Source: an uncultured Acidobacteriota bacterium (lineage in GTDB: Bacteria; Acidobacteriota; Terriglobia; Bryobacterales; Bryobacteraceae). From it: a DNA stretch of 64,000 nucleotides. Location: assembly GCA_902826685.1 (NCBI GenBank), contig CADEFT010000033.1, forward strand, positions 23,488-87,487, read 5' to 3'. Of the stretch, positions 16,791 to 24,909 are shown piece after piece; position 1 is the stretch's first letter, and each line of letters starts with the position of its first letter. Both the position numbers and the translations under genes were made by a program. The notes beneath the pieces were generated by a model. It made no database searches and was not told where the DNA came from. It was given only the letters and a program-made list of their open reading frames with translations.

Positions 16791-16985
16791 TTACTTAGTG
16801 GGACGCCGCTTGCGGCCGCCGGCCGCCACGGGCTTTTCCGGCGCCGCCCATAGCGAGGAAACGAGAAATCCGGCCGACAAGGCGAATTCGGCCAAAGGCT
16901 TTCCCGAGGGCAGACGAAACAACTCGCCGCCCGCTCGCGCGCCTCCGCTCTGCCAGGTCCTCGTCTTTTGGCGTGGCGGTTTCAT
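16791..16985 (-). CDS. possible 64-residue single-pass membrane protein upstream of tadV
   Basis: A frame from ATG 16985 to TAA 16791 encodes a peptide with a basic N-terminus, one moderately hydrophobic stretch (LAEFALSAGFLVSSLWAA, about 31-48) and a basic C-terminus. It lies just before tadV on the same strand, and its codons mostly end in G or C. The AEFAL string recalls TadE pseudopilins, but the segment is short and the rest does not fit. A longer overlapping frame (16795-17127) looks less convincing. Treat it as tentative; it may be non-coding. Confidence 0.3.
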   Translation of the reverse strand: MKPPRQKTRTWQSGGARAGGELFRLPSGKPLAEFALSAGFLVSSLWAAPEKPVAAGGRKRRPTK

Positions 16986-16993
16986 CCGTATAC

Positions 16994-18673
16994 CTAACTT
17001 CGGCTGCGTCGGGTATTTTCATTAGATCGGTCTGGCACTTCGGGTCCAGGGAAGGCCGCGGACCGCGGATTCGACTTAGCTTCCGGATAAGGCGCCGTAC
17101 GTACGAACAGCAGAGCTTTGCCCGCATCGGCCACCAGCTTCCAGTCCTTTCGGGCCTTCAGAACGGTGACCAGCGCCCAGTCCGGCGGCGCGAGCACGGT
17201 GTCCACGCGGTAACGCTCCATCAGCGATTCCCACTGCCACTGCGCGTTCACCAGCGCGATATACTCATCGCCCACTTTCTTGCCGAAGAAATCGGTGCGC
17301 CCGTCGATGAAAGTCTTCTGCCGCGGATAGAAACGATAAGTCAGATAGTCGGCCCACTCATCCCAGGTCAGGACGCGGCCGTTGGAGATCGTGGCGGCGT
17401 GGAGGTCGATGAACTCCACGGGAAATTTGGTGGCGGGGAAATTGCGCGGCCACTTCACCACCGGTTCATTGAGCAGGGTAAAGACGGCGATCAGCACCAC
17501 CGCCCACACGCTCGACCGGCGGCAGGCGGGCAGACAATCGCGCGACAGATCGCCGAAGATGGCAAGCACGGATTTGCGCGGCGCCGGTTCGACGATCGCT
17601 TTCCAGATTTCGGTGAGCGCCATCGCCACCCACGGCGCGGCGACAATCATGTAAAGCGGCACGTGACGCACGCTGCCGAGGGCCGAATGGGCCCAGAAAA
17701 GAATCCACAGCGCCGGCGTGACGCGCCGCCGCGAGATGAGCCACAAGGCCGTCATCGCGCCCAGAAACAGCAGGATTTCAAACTGCAGCATCGCCTCGTC
17801 GCGGAATTTGGGCGACTGGAATTCCTCCACGTTGTTCTTGATCCAGTCCGAGCGCAGATAGGCGGCGACGTGCTGGTGGAGTTGAATGCCGTAGGGATTG
17901 ACCACCGACACCGCCGTGCAAAGCGCCGTCAACAGCCCGTAGCGACGGGCCGGGTTCCAGTCCATCGGCTGGCCGTCGAGCTTCCAGCGCAGCGCCGATT
18001 CGATGGCCGTGCCCGCCGTCAGCAAGCCCAGGCAGGCGATCAAGGCGAGAAATCCGCCATGCAGATTGGCCCACAGAATCGTCAGCGGCGCCAGCAGCCA
18101 GATGGCGCGCGACGGCTGCCGCCGATCGCGGTCGATCATCCATAGCGCAATGGGAAGAAACAGCAGCGTGTGAACATGCGGGCGGGCGAGATAGTGCATG
18201 GACCCGGCGCCGATGGCCAGCAGCGTCATCGGCAGCACCGCCGCCGGCGCCGCCCCTTTGTCGATCATGTAGCGGAACAGCACCACGCCATGCAGCGAGA
18301 GGATCGCCGCCGTGTAGAGCAACAAGCCCTTCAGTCCGGCCGCCGAGTGCAGCACGGCATAGATCACATCCGTCAGCCATTCCCAGGCAAACCACGGCTC
18401 CCCGGCCTTGGTGAACGAATACAGGTCGGCCTTGGGCACTGCTTTGTGTTCGAGAATCCATTCGCCGGTGCGGATATGCCATCCCGTATCGCCATCGCTC
18501 AGCAGCCCCGCCCAGCCGCCGGGACCGGTGGCGAATAGCCAGACGAACAGGGCCAGGAACAGACAGTCGGAAAGCGAGGGAAGAAACAGCCGCGCCCACG
18601 GCTTACTCCACAGATCGGGAGTGGATTGGGGCAGCGGTACGGAATCGGCCGGCCAGGATCGTGAATTCTCCAA
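16994..18673 (-). CDS. polytopic membrane protein, GT-C glycosyltransferase-like
   Basis: The 559-residue protein has about ten to eleven hydrophobic helices followed by a soluble C-terminal region of about 150 residues. After the first helix comes DGDTGWHIRTGEWIL, an acidic loop like the first periplasmic loop of GT-C (PMT/ArnT-like) enzymes that use lipid-linked sugars. A WANLHGGF motif sits in the middle. The C-terminal part (FIDLHAATISNGRVLTWDEWADYLTYRF, then KTFIDGRTDFFG) is a recurrent feature of acidobacterial family members. It starts at TTG 18673 with AAGGAGG just upstream. Substrate and product are unknown. Confidence 0.7.
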   Translation of the reverse strand: MENSRSWPADSVPLPQSTPDLWSKPWARLFLPSLSDCLFLALFVWLFATGPGGWAGLLSDGDTGWHIRTGEWILEHKAVPKADLYSFTKAGEPWFAWEWLTDVIYAVLHSAAGLKGLLLYTAAILSLHGVVLFRYMIDKGAAPAAVLPMTLLAIGAGSMHYLARPHVHTLLFLPIALWMIDRDRRQPSRAIWLLAPLTILWANLHGGFLALIACLGLLTAGTAIESALRWKLDGQPMDWNPARRYGLLTALCTAVSVVNPYGIQLHQHVAAYLRSDWIKNNVEEFQSPKFRDEAMLQFEILLFLGAMTALWLISRRRVTPALWILFWAHSALGSVRHVPLYMIVAAPWVAMALTEIWKAIVEPAPRKSVLAIFGDLSRDCLPACRRSSVWAVVLIAVFTLLNEPVVKWPRNFPATKFPVEFIDLHAATISNGRVLTWDEWADYLTYRFYPRQKTFIDGRTDFFGKKVGDEYIALVNAQWQWESLMERYRVDTVLAPPDWALVTVLKARKDWKLVADAGKALLFVRTAPYPEAKSNPRSAAFPGPEVPDRSNENTRRSRS

Positions 18674-18702
18674 GCAACCTCCTTGCGAAGACGGATGGCA
18701 GG

Positions 18703-19386
18703 TCAGGCGCTAATCGAGCCATCGAGGTCGGGAAGAGGTTCTTCCCCGGGCTCGACCGGATCGAGGCCCAGCAGTTTGCGGCCATGCACGGCGAGTTCGA
18801 AGCGGTCCTTGACGCCCGTCTTTTCGAAGATGTGCATGAGGTGAACCTTTACGGTTCCAGGGGTGATGGAAAGCTCGCTGGCGATTTCCTTGTTGCGCAT
18901 GCCGCGGCACAGGCAACGCACGATTTCACGTTCCCGCGGCGTCAGGCGCGGGCTCTGACGGCGGTTGAAGAAGCCGCCCATCTGGCCGGTGACGCTGTTC
19001 TCGATCCAGATGCTTCCCTTGGCCACCGCGCGCAGGCATTCGAGAAAAGTGTCGGCCGGCATGGTGCGCTTGACGATGCCGCGCGCCCCCATCTGCAGGG
19101 CCCGGAAGCAGTCGACTTCGGCCAGCTCGGCCACCCATAGAACGGGCAGACACGTGGGGGCCGCCGCTTTGATATCGCTCAGAAAGCGGAACACCACCTT
19201 TAATCCACCCGATTGATCGAGGACGGCGATGCGCGGCTGCGTCTGGCCAATCAGCCCCAGGCCTTCGGTGAAGGTGGAGGCGCTGCCGGCGAGCGCAAAC
19301 TCATCGCCGGTCCGCTCAAACACCCGGGCCAACCCCTCGATCATGATGGGTTGGGATTCACATGCGACTACGGTTATTGTGCTCAC
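18703..19386 (-). CDS. NarL/FixJ-type response regulator with LuxR HTH
   Basis: The 227-residue product has an N-terminal receiver domain (about 1-125; the likely phosphoacceptor is the Asp in IAVLDQSGG) and a LuxR-type helix-turn-helix (LTPREREIVRCLCRGMRNKEIASELSI, about 150-176). The receiver looks degenerate: the usual acidic pair near the N-terminus reads VVACESQP, so phosphorylation is uncertain. It starts with GTG at 19386. No sensor kinase lies beside it; it follows the IscU-like gene and precedes the GT-C-like membrane gene on the same strand. Confidence 0.88.
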   Translation of the reverse strand: MSTITVVACESQPIMIEGLARVFERTGDEFALAGSASTFTEGLGLIGQTQPRIAVLDQSGGLKVVFRFLSDIKAAAPTCLPVLWVAELAEVDCFRALQMGARGIVKRTMPADTFLECLRAVAKGSIWIENSVTGQMGGFFNRRQSPRLTPREREIVRCLCRGMRNKEIASELSITPGTVKVHLMHIFEKTGVKDRFELAVHGRKLLGLDPVEPGEEPLPDLDGSISA

Positions 19387-19484
19387 GGCGCCTGCCCTTG
19401 CTATCGGCGAAAGGCAGCAATGGCAGTAGGGCGAAACGCGAACTGGCGTATGAAGGAGCGAATAGTGCTTTCCGCCGGGACGGG

Positions 19485-19835
19485 CTACCGTGCCCGCCGG
19501 CCGTCCAGGATCGCCGCTCGCAACGCGTCCACCGCCAAGTGGAACCGGCCGTGGCGCTCGGCCGGCACTCCGCCGACCCGCGCGAGCAAGTCATCGGCGC
19601 TGAGCGTCAGCGCCTCTTCCGCGGTGGCCGGGCCGGCCTCGACGATCGCCTCACAGGCGGCCACCAGCGTGGCGCACGTCGTGCAGCGGTATTCGAGAGC
19701 GCTCAGCCGTCCCTGGTCGGCTTCGATGTGAAAACAGACACGAGCGCCATCGGCGGCGACTACGGGCTGGCGAGTGGGGAAGGGAAGGCGCGGGCGCCTC
19801 AGCGCCCGATCAAGCAGCGTGGAAACGCGGCTCAC
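19485..19835 (-). CDS. degenerate IscU/NifU-N-like protein
   Basis: The 116-residue frame starts with GTG 19835, overlapping the pgsA stop as GTGA. Residues 33-115 follow the IscU fold pattern: FHIEADQGRLSALEYRCTTCATLVAACEAI, then an AEEALTLSADDLL helix and a closing FHLAVDALRAAI helix. Only part of the cluster-binding set is kept. Cys51/Cys54 sit near the second IscU cysteine, but the first CGD loop is absent and the last Cys is replaced by an Arg/His-containing stretch. It may be a scaffold relative with another role. Fold assignment is from pattern only. Confidence 0.6.
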   Translation of the reverse strand: MSRVSTLLDRALRRPRLPFPTRQPVVAADGARVCFHIEADQGRLSALEYRCTTCATLVAACEAIVEAGPATAEEALTLSADDLLARVGGVPAERHGRFHLAVDALRAAILDGRRAR

Positions 19836-20491
19836 GGCCTGGAACTGGCGGCCGCTTTCCGGCGCGACAGGCGCGCCGCGCGCCGCTGCTGACGCTCCAG
19901 TTCCAGAAGTTCCTGGCGGCGGCGCATCTTCACATTGGCGTCGAGGGCGAGCCAGAACTTGGCGAAGTATTGCATGGCCGAAACGACGCCGAACAGCACA
20001 ACACCCCACATCCACACCAGCGCGTATCCGCCGATGGCGCCCTCATGCAGGCTGAGCATGGTAATCGAAATGGCGATCACCTGGGCCAGCATCTTGGTCT
20101 TGCCGAGGTCGCTGGCGCGAATGGTAATGCCGGACGATGCCGCGATGCCGCGCAATCCGGTGACGGCGAACTCGCGTCCGACGATTAAAACGGCCATCCA
20201 GCCAGGCACCACCTGGATCTGCACGAGCGAGATCAGCGCGGCACTGATCAGGAGTTTATCGGCGATCGGATCGAGCAGCGTGCCGACGGTTGTCGTCTGC
20301 TTCCAGCGCCGGGCCAGATATCCGTCGAGCAGATCGGTGGCGGCGGCGGCCAGAAAGATGCACAGCGCCAGATGCTGATTGGCAATCGACCAGCCCCAAA
20401 GCTCGACCGTCCGCCGGTCGGTGACAAGCGCCGCTACCAGCAGTGGGACGAAGAAAATACGCAGCAATGTGAGGCTGTTTGGGATGTTCAT
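19832..20491 (-). CDS. pgsA: CDP-diacylglycerol-glycerol-3-phosphate 3-phosphatidyltransferase
   Basis: The 219-residue protein starts MNIPNSLTLLRIFFVPLLV, as PgsA proteins do, and has the CDP-alcohol phosphatidyltransferase signature in DLLDGYLARRWKQTTTVGTLLDPIADK (about 53-79), with the expected Asp and Gly spacing. It has multiple membrane helices and a Lys/Arg-rich C-terminal tail of about 40 residues. It makes phosphatidylglycerophosphate, the committed step to phosphatidylglycerol and cardiolipin, in the inner membrane. It lies 21 bp after hflX and is coupled to the IscU-like gene by a 4-base overlap. Confidence 0.95.
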   Translation of the reverse strand: MNIPNSLTLLRIFFVPLLVAALVTDRRTVELWGWSIANQHLALCIFLAAAATDLLDGYLARRWKQTTTVGTLLDPIADKLLISAALISLVQIQVVPGWMAVLIVGREFAVTGLRGIAASSGITIRASDLGKTKMLAQVIAISITMLSLHEGAIGGYALVWMWGVVLFGVVSAMQYFAKFWLALDANVKMRRRQELLELERQQRRAARLSRRKAAASSRP

Positions 20492-20512
20492 GAGCTGCGC
20501 GCGCCTATCTTT

Positions 20513-21805
20513 TTATTGAACCACAAACTTTTCGAGCTTGCGGCGCAGCGATTCGGGCGCTTCGGCTGTAATCCGGCAGGCATCTTCTTCGTACCGTGTA
20601 CCCAGTACGCGCGCCGTTTCATGAACCAGATGCATGGCGGCTCCTTCACCGGCCGGGAAGCGGAATTCAGTCCGCGTGAGCCGGTCGGCGGGCAGCACTT
20701 CGTCGATGGCGGCGAGCAACCGGTCCATTCCTTCGCCTGAGCGGGCGGAGATGGCTACGGCGCGGGTGGCGGCGGCTTCGGCCCGTTCGCCGAGCAAACG
20801 GGAAGCGATCTCGGGCGTGCCCACGGCGCCCCCGGCGGCGAGGTCGGCCTTATTCAGAACCAGAATCTGCGGCTTCTCTTCCGATTCGATCTCGCGCAGC
20901 ACGTCGAGCACCTGCGCGGTCTGGGCCTGGGCGGCGGGCGACGACAGATCGACCACATGGAGCAGCAGGGCCGCCTGGCGCACTTCCTCGAGCGTGGCGC
21001 GGAACGCCTTCACTAGCGTCGTCGGCAGATTGCGGATGAAGCCCACCGTATCGCTGACCAGCACCTGGCGGCGGGAGGGCAGCCGCAGTTGCCGCACCGT
21101 GGGATCGAGCGTGGCGAACATGCGGCTATCGGCTTCGACGCCCGACCGTGTCAGTCGATTGAACAAAGTCGATTTGCCGGCGTTGGTGTAGCCCACCAGC
21201 GCCAGCGTGGCCAACGGCACTTCCACGCGCTGGCGCCGCTGGATGGCGCGGCCCGCCTTGACGCCGTCGAGCTCACGCTCGATTTTCTTGATCCGCGTGG
21301 CGATCTTGCGGCGATCCGTTTCGAGCTGCGTTTCCCCGGGGCCGCGCGTGCCGATTCCACCGCCCTGGCGCGACATCATGACGCCGCGGCCGGCCAGCCG
21401 TGGCAACAAGTAGTTGAGCTGCGCCAGCTCCACCTGTAACTGGCCTTCCCTGGTTCGTGCGCGGGCGGCGAAAATGTCGAGGATCAGCTGCGTGCGGTCG
21501 ATCACCGGCACGTCGAGGGCGCGCTCGAGATTGCGCTGTTGCGTCGGCGTCAGTTCGTTGTCGAAGACGACCAGATCGGCGGTGAATCCCTTCACCATGC
21601 CCGTCAGTTCTTCCACTTTGCCGCTGCCGATGAGCGTGGCGGCTTCCACCGTGTTGCGCGACTGCAGAACGGAGGAGACGGTTTCGGCGCCCGCGGTCTT
21701 GGCCAGCGACTGGAGTTCTTCGAGCGATTCTTCCGCCGTCGTGAGGCTGCTTTCCGCGCCCGGTCTCGTACGGCGGTCGACTCCAACCAGAATGGCGCGC
21801 TGCAA
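20513..21805 (-). CDS. hflX: HflX GTPase
   Basis: The 430-residue protein has the HflX N-terminal domain (AAGKVEEL-like GSGKVEELTGMV, FDNELTPTQQRNLERAL), a glycine-rich linker with GPGETQLETDRR, and a G domain. G-domain motifs are G1 GYTNAGKSTLFN, G3 DTVGFIRNLP and G4 NKADL. HflX splits stalled or heat-damaged ribosomes. The start is TTG 21805 with AAGGAAGA upstream at good spacing. It follows hfq with a 20-bp gap, the classic hfq-hflX order. Confidence 0.96.
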   Translation of the reverse strand: MQRAILVGVDRRTRPGAESSLTTAEESLEELQSLAKTAGAETVSSVLQSRNTVEAATLIGSGKVEELTGMVKGFTADLVVFDNELTPTQQRNLERALDVPVIDRTQLILDIFAARARTREGQLQVELAQLNYLLPRLAGRGVMMSRQGGGIGTRGPGETQLETDRRKIATRIKKIERELDGVKAGRAIQRRQRVEVPLATLALVGYTNAGKSTLFNRLTRSGVEADSRMFATLDPTVRQLRLPSRRQVLVSDTVGFIRNLPTTLVKAFRATLEEVRQAALLLHVVDLSSPAAQAQTAQVLDVLREIESEEKPQILVLNKADLAAGGAVGTPEIASRLLGERAEAAATRAVAISARSGEGMDRLLAAIDEVLPADRLTRTEFRFPAGEGAAMHLVHETARVLGTRYEEDACRITAEAPESLRRKLEKFVVQ

Positions 21806-21825
21806 TCGCTAGTCTTCCTTCCGGG

Positions 21826-22125
21826 CTAGTGGGGCTGATCGGGGTCCATCGCGGGCTGCCCTGGAGTGGACGGACCGGGGCCCGACGGTCCGGGGTGGCC
21901 CATGCCCGGGCCATGCGATCCCTTGGGTACCACCACGGTGGAGATCGCGTGCTTGAAAATCAACTGTTCCTGATTGTTGGTCTCTAAAATAACCGAATAC
22001 TTGTCGAAACTCTTGATTCGACCGCTCAGTTTCACGCCGCTCATCAGGTAGATCGTCAGGAACGTCTTGTCCCGCCGGGCGTTGTTTAGAAAGGCTTCCT
22101 GGATGTTTTGCGCCAGCTTTTCCAT
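21826..22125 (-). CDS. hfq: RNA chaperone Hfq
   Basis: The 99-residue protein has the Sm1 motif (NARRDKTFLTIYLMSGVKLSGRIKSFDKYSVIL) and the Sm2 motif with the IFKHAIST segment (the KH of the proximal RNA site). The C-terminal tail is rich in Gly, Pro and His (SHGPGMGHPGPSG) and ends DQPH, unlike the enterobacterial tail. GAGGGA lies upstream of ATG 22125. It is followed by hflX; miaA, the usual upstream partner, is absent here. Confidence 0.97.
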   Translation of the reverse strand: MEKLAQNIQEAFLNNARRDKTFLTIYLMSGVKLSGRIKSFDKYSVILETNNQEQLIFKHAISTVVVPKGSHGPGMGHPGPSGPGPSTPGQPAMDPDQPH

Positions 22126-22174
22126 TGCAATTTCCCTCGCCGGCCATGCGGCGTCAGTAATTAATTCCTTTGCC

Positions 22175-22230
22175 AGCTACGCGATTCGTGGATGTTCTTA
22201 TCATAGCCTATCCGCTGGCAAGGGGGAAAC
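22175..22230 (-). promoter_or_regulatory. candidate sigma-70 promoter of hfq-hflX
   Basis: On the minus strand a TATGAT -10 box (22205-22200) lies about 75 bp before the hfq start, with a poor TTCCCC -35 element about 17 bp upstream. Only the -10 is convincing. Confidence 0.35.
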
Positions 22231-22257
22231 GGGAACGGTCTGTCGGGCCCCAACCGC

Positions 22258-22545
22258 CTAATCGTCATGCTCGGCCGCCGGCGCCGCTACACCCCCAAGT
22301 GAGGATATCAATTTCTCCATCTCGGCGCGGCCAGTTTTCTGAGCCTTGTCGGTACCATGCGGCCGGATCGAAAACGATTCCGCCGCCGCGGCGCATTCAT
22401 CCAGGTTGAAGGCCGGTACCTGGTTGAGAGCCGGTACTCTTGCGATTCCCTGGGAATCGACGACGCATTCCATTCCGTTCGGGAGCGGAAAGGAGACGTA
22501 CGCTCTCTTGCGAGCCGAAAACTTCTTCAAATCAGCGAGTTTCAT
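22258..22545 (-). CDS. small hypothetical protein
   Basis: The 95-residue soluble protein starts MKLADLKKFSARKRAYVSFPLPNGMECVVD, a compact beta-like N-terminal region, followed by an Ala/Glu-rich helical middle and an acidic end (AAEHDD). It has no signal peptide, membrane segment or metal motif. It is upstream of hfq on the same strand, separated by 132 bp. I do not recognise the family; the balanced composition and plausible start suggest a real gene. Confidence 0.6.
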   Translation of the reverse strand: MKLADLKKFSARKRAYVSFPLPNGMECVVDSQGIARVPALNQVPAFNLDECAAAAESFSIRPHGTDKAQKTGRAEMEKLISSLGGVAAPAAEHDD

Positions 22546-22649
22546 GGTTCAAAGCACGAAGTTTAGCAGATCGCTGGCCGATGGCCCGCCGCTTCCGGTA
22601 AGCTCTTGGAGTTGGCCTTTGGGCCGAACTTCAGAAAGGGTTCTCTCGC

Positions 22650-23153
22650 ATGACTCCGGAACAAGCGAAGGTGATTCTCGATTTTGCCTGCCATGACGCC
22701 ACCGTGGAGGCCGCTACTACCTCGAAAGTGCTTGCCGCAATGCCAGCCGGCAAGGACGATTTCAAACCGAGCGAAAAATCCATGACGGCGATGGATCTCG
22801 CCTGGCACCTCGCCTCGGCCGACGTCTGGTTCATGGATTCGATCGCCAAGGGCGTCTTCGCCTGGGTGGACACTCCCAGACCGGCCGAACTGCAGACCGG
22901 AGCCGACATCGCCGCCTGGTACGATACCAATTTCAAAGCCAAGGTGGCCGAGGTCAGCGCCCTCAGCGCCGAAAAGGCCGCAGCCGTCATCGGCTTCATG
23001 GGCGCGTTTGAAGCCCCGGCGGCCGCTTTCGTCAACATGTGCCTGAAGCATTCCATCCATCATCGCGGACAGCTTTCGACCTACCTGCGTCCCATGGGCG
23101 GCAAAGTGCCCAGCATTTACGGCGGCAGCGCCGACGAGCCGTTCAAGGGTTGA
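22650..23153 (+). CDS. DinB-family four-helix metalloprotein
   Basis: The 167-residue protein matches the DinB/YfiT-like fold. It has an early His in MTAMDLAWHLASADVWFMD (about 45-63) and a second pair in LKHSIHHRGQLSTYLRPMGGKVPSIYG (about 127-153), the typical metal-binding triad and C-terminal signature. DinB-like proteins often act as thiol-dependent transferases or have unknown roles. It stands alone, divergent from the small gene before it and upstream of aroC. Confidence 0.9.
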   Translation: MTPEQAKVILDFACHDATVEAATTSKVLAAMPAGKDDFKPSEKSMTAMDLAWHLASADVWFMDSIAKGVFAWVDTPRPAELQTGADIAAWYDTNFKAKVAEVSALSAEKAAAVIGFMGAFEAPAAAFVNMCLKHSIHHRGQLSTYLRPMGGKVPSIYGGSADEPFKG

Positions 23154-23222
23154 CGAGCCGGGCGGCGGGCCCGTTCCGGCGCCGAAGGCGGAATGGGCCT
23201 GCTACCATGGAATCCTAGATAG

Positions 23223-24392
23223 ATGTTCCGATTCGAGACCGCCGGGGAGTCTCACGGCGAGTGCCTTGTGGCCACGCTTACAGGGCTTCCAGCAGACATC
23301 CCCATATCCATCCAAGCCATCAATCATGAACTGTGGCGCCGCCAGCAGGGCTACGGCCGCGGCGGGCGTATGAAAATCGAGACCGACCAGGCCGAGGTGG
23401 TGGCGGGCGTCCGTCATTCCAAAACCATCGGCGCTCCGATCGCCATCCTGATCCGCAACCGGGATTGGAAGAACTGGACCGAAATCCTGCCCGTCGAGCG
23501 GATTGAGGGCGGCGGCGAGGCCAAGCCGGTGACGCGTCCGCGTCCGGGCCATGCCGACCTGGCCGGCTGCATCAAGTACAACTTTCACGATGCCCGCTAT
23601 GTGCTCGAGCGCGCTTCGGCGCGGGAGACTACGGCCCGCGTCGCGGTGGGCGCCATCGCCAAGGCGCTGCTGGGCGCGTTTGGCATCGAAGTGTTGAGCC
23701 ACGTGATCGCCGTCGGCGCCGAGCGCCTGCAACGGCAGGCCACCTGGGAAGAGATCGTGGCCAACAGCCGCAAAACGGAAGTGCTGCTCGGCTGCGTCGA
23801 CCCCGAGACCGAAGGGCGCATGAAGGAGGCGGTCGATGTCGCCTATCGCACCGGCGACACCATTGGCGGCATCTTTGAAGTAGTGGCACGCAACGTACCG
23901 GTGGGACTCGGCTCGCATATCACCTGGGATTCGCGGCTTGACGGACGGCTGGCGCAGGCCATCGTTTCGATGCAGGCGGTCAAGGGCGTGGAGGTGGGTT
24001 CGGCCGAAGAGCAGGCCGCTTCGTACGGCTCCAAGGTGCAGGACACGATTCACTACGACAAGGAGGATCATCGCTTTTTCCGCGGCGCCAACAAGGCGGG
24101 CGGCCTCGAAGGCGGCATTACCAACGGGTCCGACATTTACGTGCGCGGGTTTCTCAAGCCCATTTCCACGCTGCGCCGTCCTCTGGAATCGGTGGATCTG
24201 GAAACCCGCGATCCGGCCGCCGCCGCCTATGAGCGCAGCGATGTGTGCGTGGTTCCGGCGGCGGGCGTTATCGGCGAAGCGATGGTGGCCATCGTGCTCG
24301 CCCAGGCTTTTCTCGAGAAATTCGGCGGCGATTCGCTGGCCGAAACCAGGCGGAACTTCGACGGCTACCTGCAACAGGTAAGGGAGTTCTGA
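23223..24392 (+). CDS. aroC: chorismate synthase
   Basis: The 389-residue protein begins MFRFETAGESHGECLVATLTG, with the conserved GESHG. It also contains RPRPGHADLAG and later NGSDIYVRGFLKPISTL and the CVVPAAGVIGEAMVAIVLA segment, all typical of chorismate synthase. The enzyme uses reduced FMN to make chorismate from EPSP, the last step of the shikimate pathway. No strong Shine-Dalgarno sequence precedes ATG 23223. def follows after 2 bp. Confidence 0.97.
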   Translation: MFRFETAGESHGECLVATLTGLPADIPISIQAINHELWRRQQGYGRGGRMKIETDQAEVVAGVRHSKTIGAPIAILIRNRDWKNWTEILPVERIEGGGEAKPVTRPRPGHADLAGCIKYNFHDARYVLERASARETTARVAVGAIAKALLGAFGIEVLSHVIAVGAERLQRQATWEEIVANSRKTEVLLGCVDPETEGRMKEAVDVAYRTGDTIGGIFEVVARNVPVGLGSHITWDSRLDGRLAQAIVSMQAVKGVEVGSAEEQAASYGSKVQDTIHYDKEDHRFFRGANKAGGLEGGITNGSDIYVRGFLKPISTLRRPLESVDLETRDPAAAAYERSDVCVVPAAGVIGEAMVAIVLAQAFLEKFGGDSLAETRRNFDGYLQQVREF

Positions 24393-24394
24393 TC

Positions 24395-24907
24395 ATGAGT
24401 TACAAGATCGTCAAATACGGCGACCCCGTGCTTGAAACCCCTGCCGCGCCGGTAACCGGGTTCCATACGGCGGAACTAAGCGAACTGATTGAAGGCATGT
24501 TCGAGACCATGTACGCGGCCAAGGGGGTCGGACTGGCGGCGCCGCAGGTTGGCGTTTCCCAGCAGCTTACCGTCATCGACACTTCGGTGGGCCAGGATCC
24601 GGCGCAAAAGCTGGTTCTCATCAATCCCGAAATCATCTTCCGCGAAGGCCGCCAGACCGGAGAGGAAGGCTGCCTCAGCATTCCCGGCTTTCGCGAGGAT
24701 GTCACACGCTCGGCGAAAGTGACGGTGCGCGCGCGCAATGCCGCCGGTGAAGCGTTTGAAACGAGCGGCGAGGAACTGCTGGCGCGCGCCATTCAGCATG
24801 AAATCGATCATCTGCACGGCATCCTGTTTTTGCAGCATCTGAGTCCGCTCAAGCGCGACATGATCCGCCGCAAGATCCGCAAAATGGTGAAAGCGGGCGA
24901 GTGGTAG
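24395..24907 (+). CDS. def: peptide deformylase
   Basis: The 170-residue protein has all three deformylase motifs: GVGLAAPQ (about 44-51), EEGCLS (about 90-95) and QHEIDH (about 134-139), which hold the Cys/His/His metal ligands and the catalytic Glu. It removes the formyl group from nascent proteins. The start at ATG 24395 follows the aroC stop by 2 bp, and fmt follows 2 bp after its stop, a classic def-fmt pair. Confidence 0.97.
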   Translation: MSYKIVKYGDPVLETPAAPVTGFHTAELSELIEGMFETMYAAKGVGLAAPQVGVSQQLTVIDTSVGQDPAQKLVLINPEIIFREGRQTGEEGCLSIPGFREDVTRSAKVTVRARNAAGEAFETSGEELLARAIQHEIDHLHGILFLQHLSPLKRDMIRRKIRKMVKAGEW

Positions 24908-24909
24908 GA

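Noticed and set aside
16791..16985. Flp pilin candidate upstream of tadV
   Set aside because: It lacks the Gly/Ala-Thr-Ala-x-Glu-Tyr prepilin pattern and the long hydrophobic helix of Flp proteins; kept only as a tentative small membrane protein.
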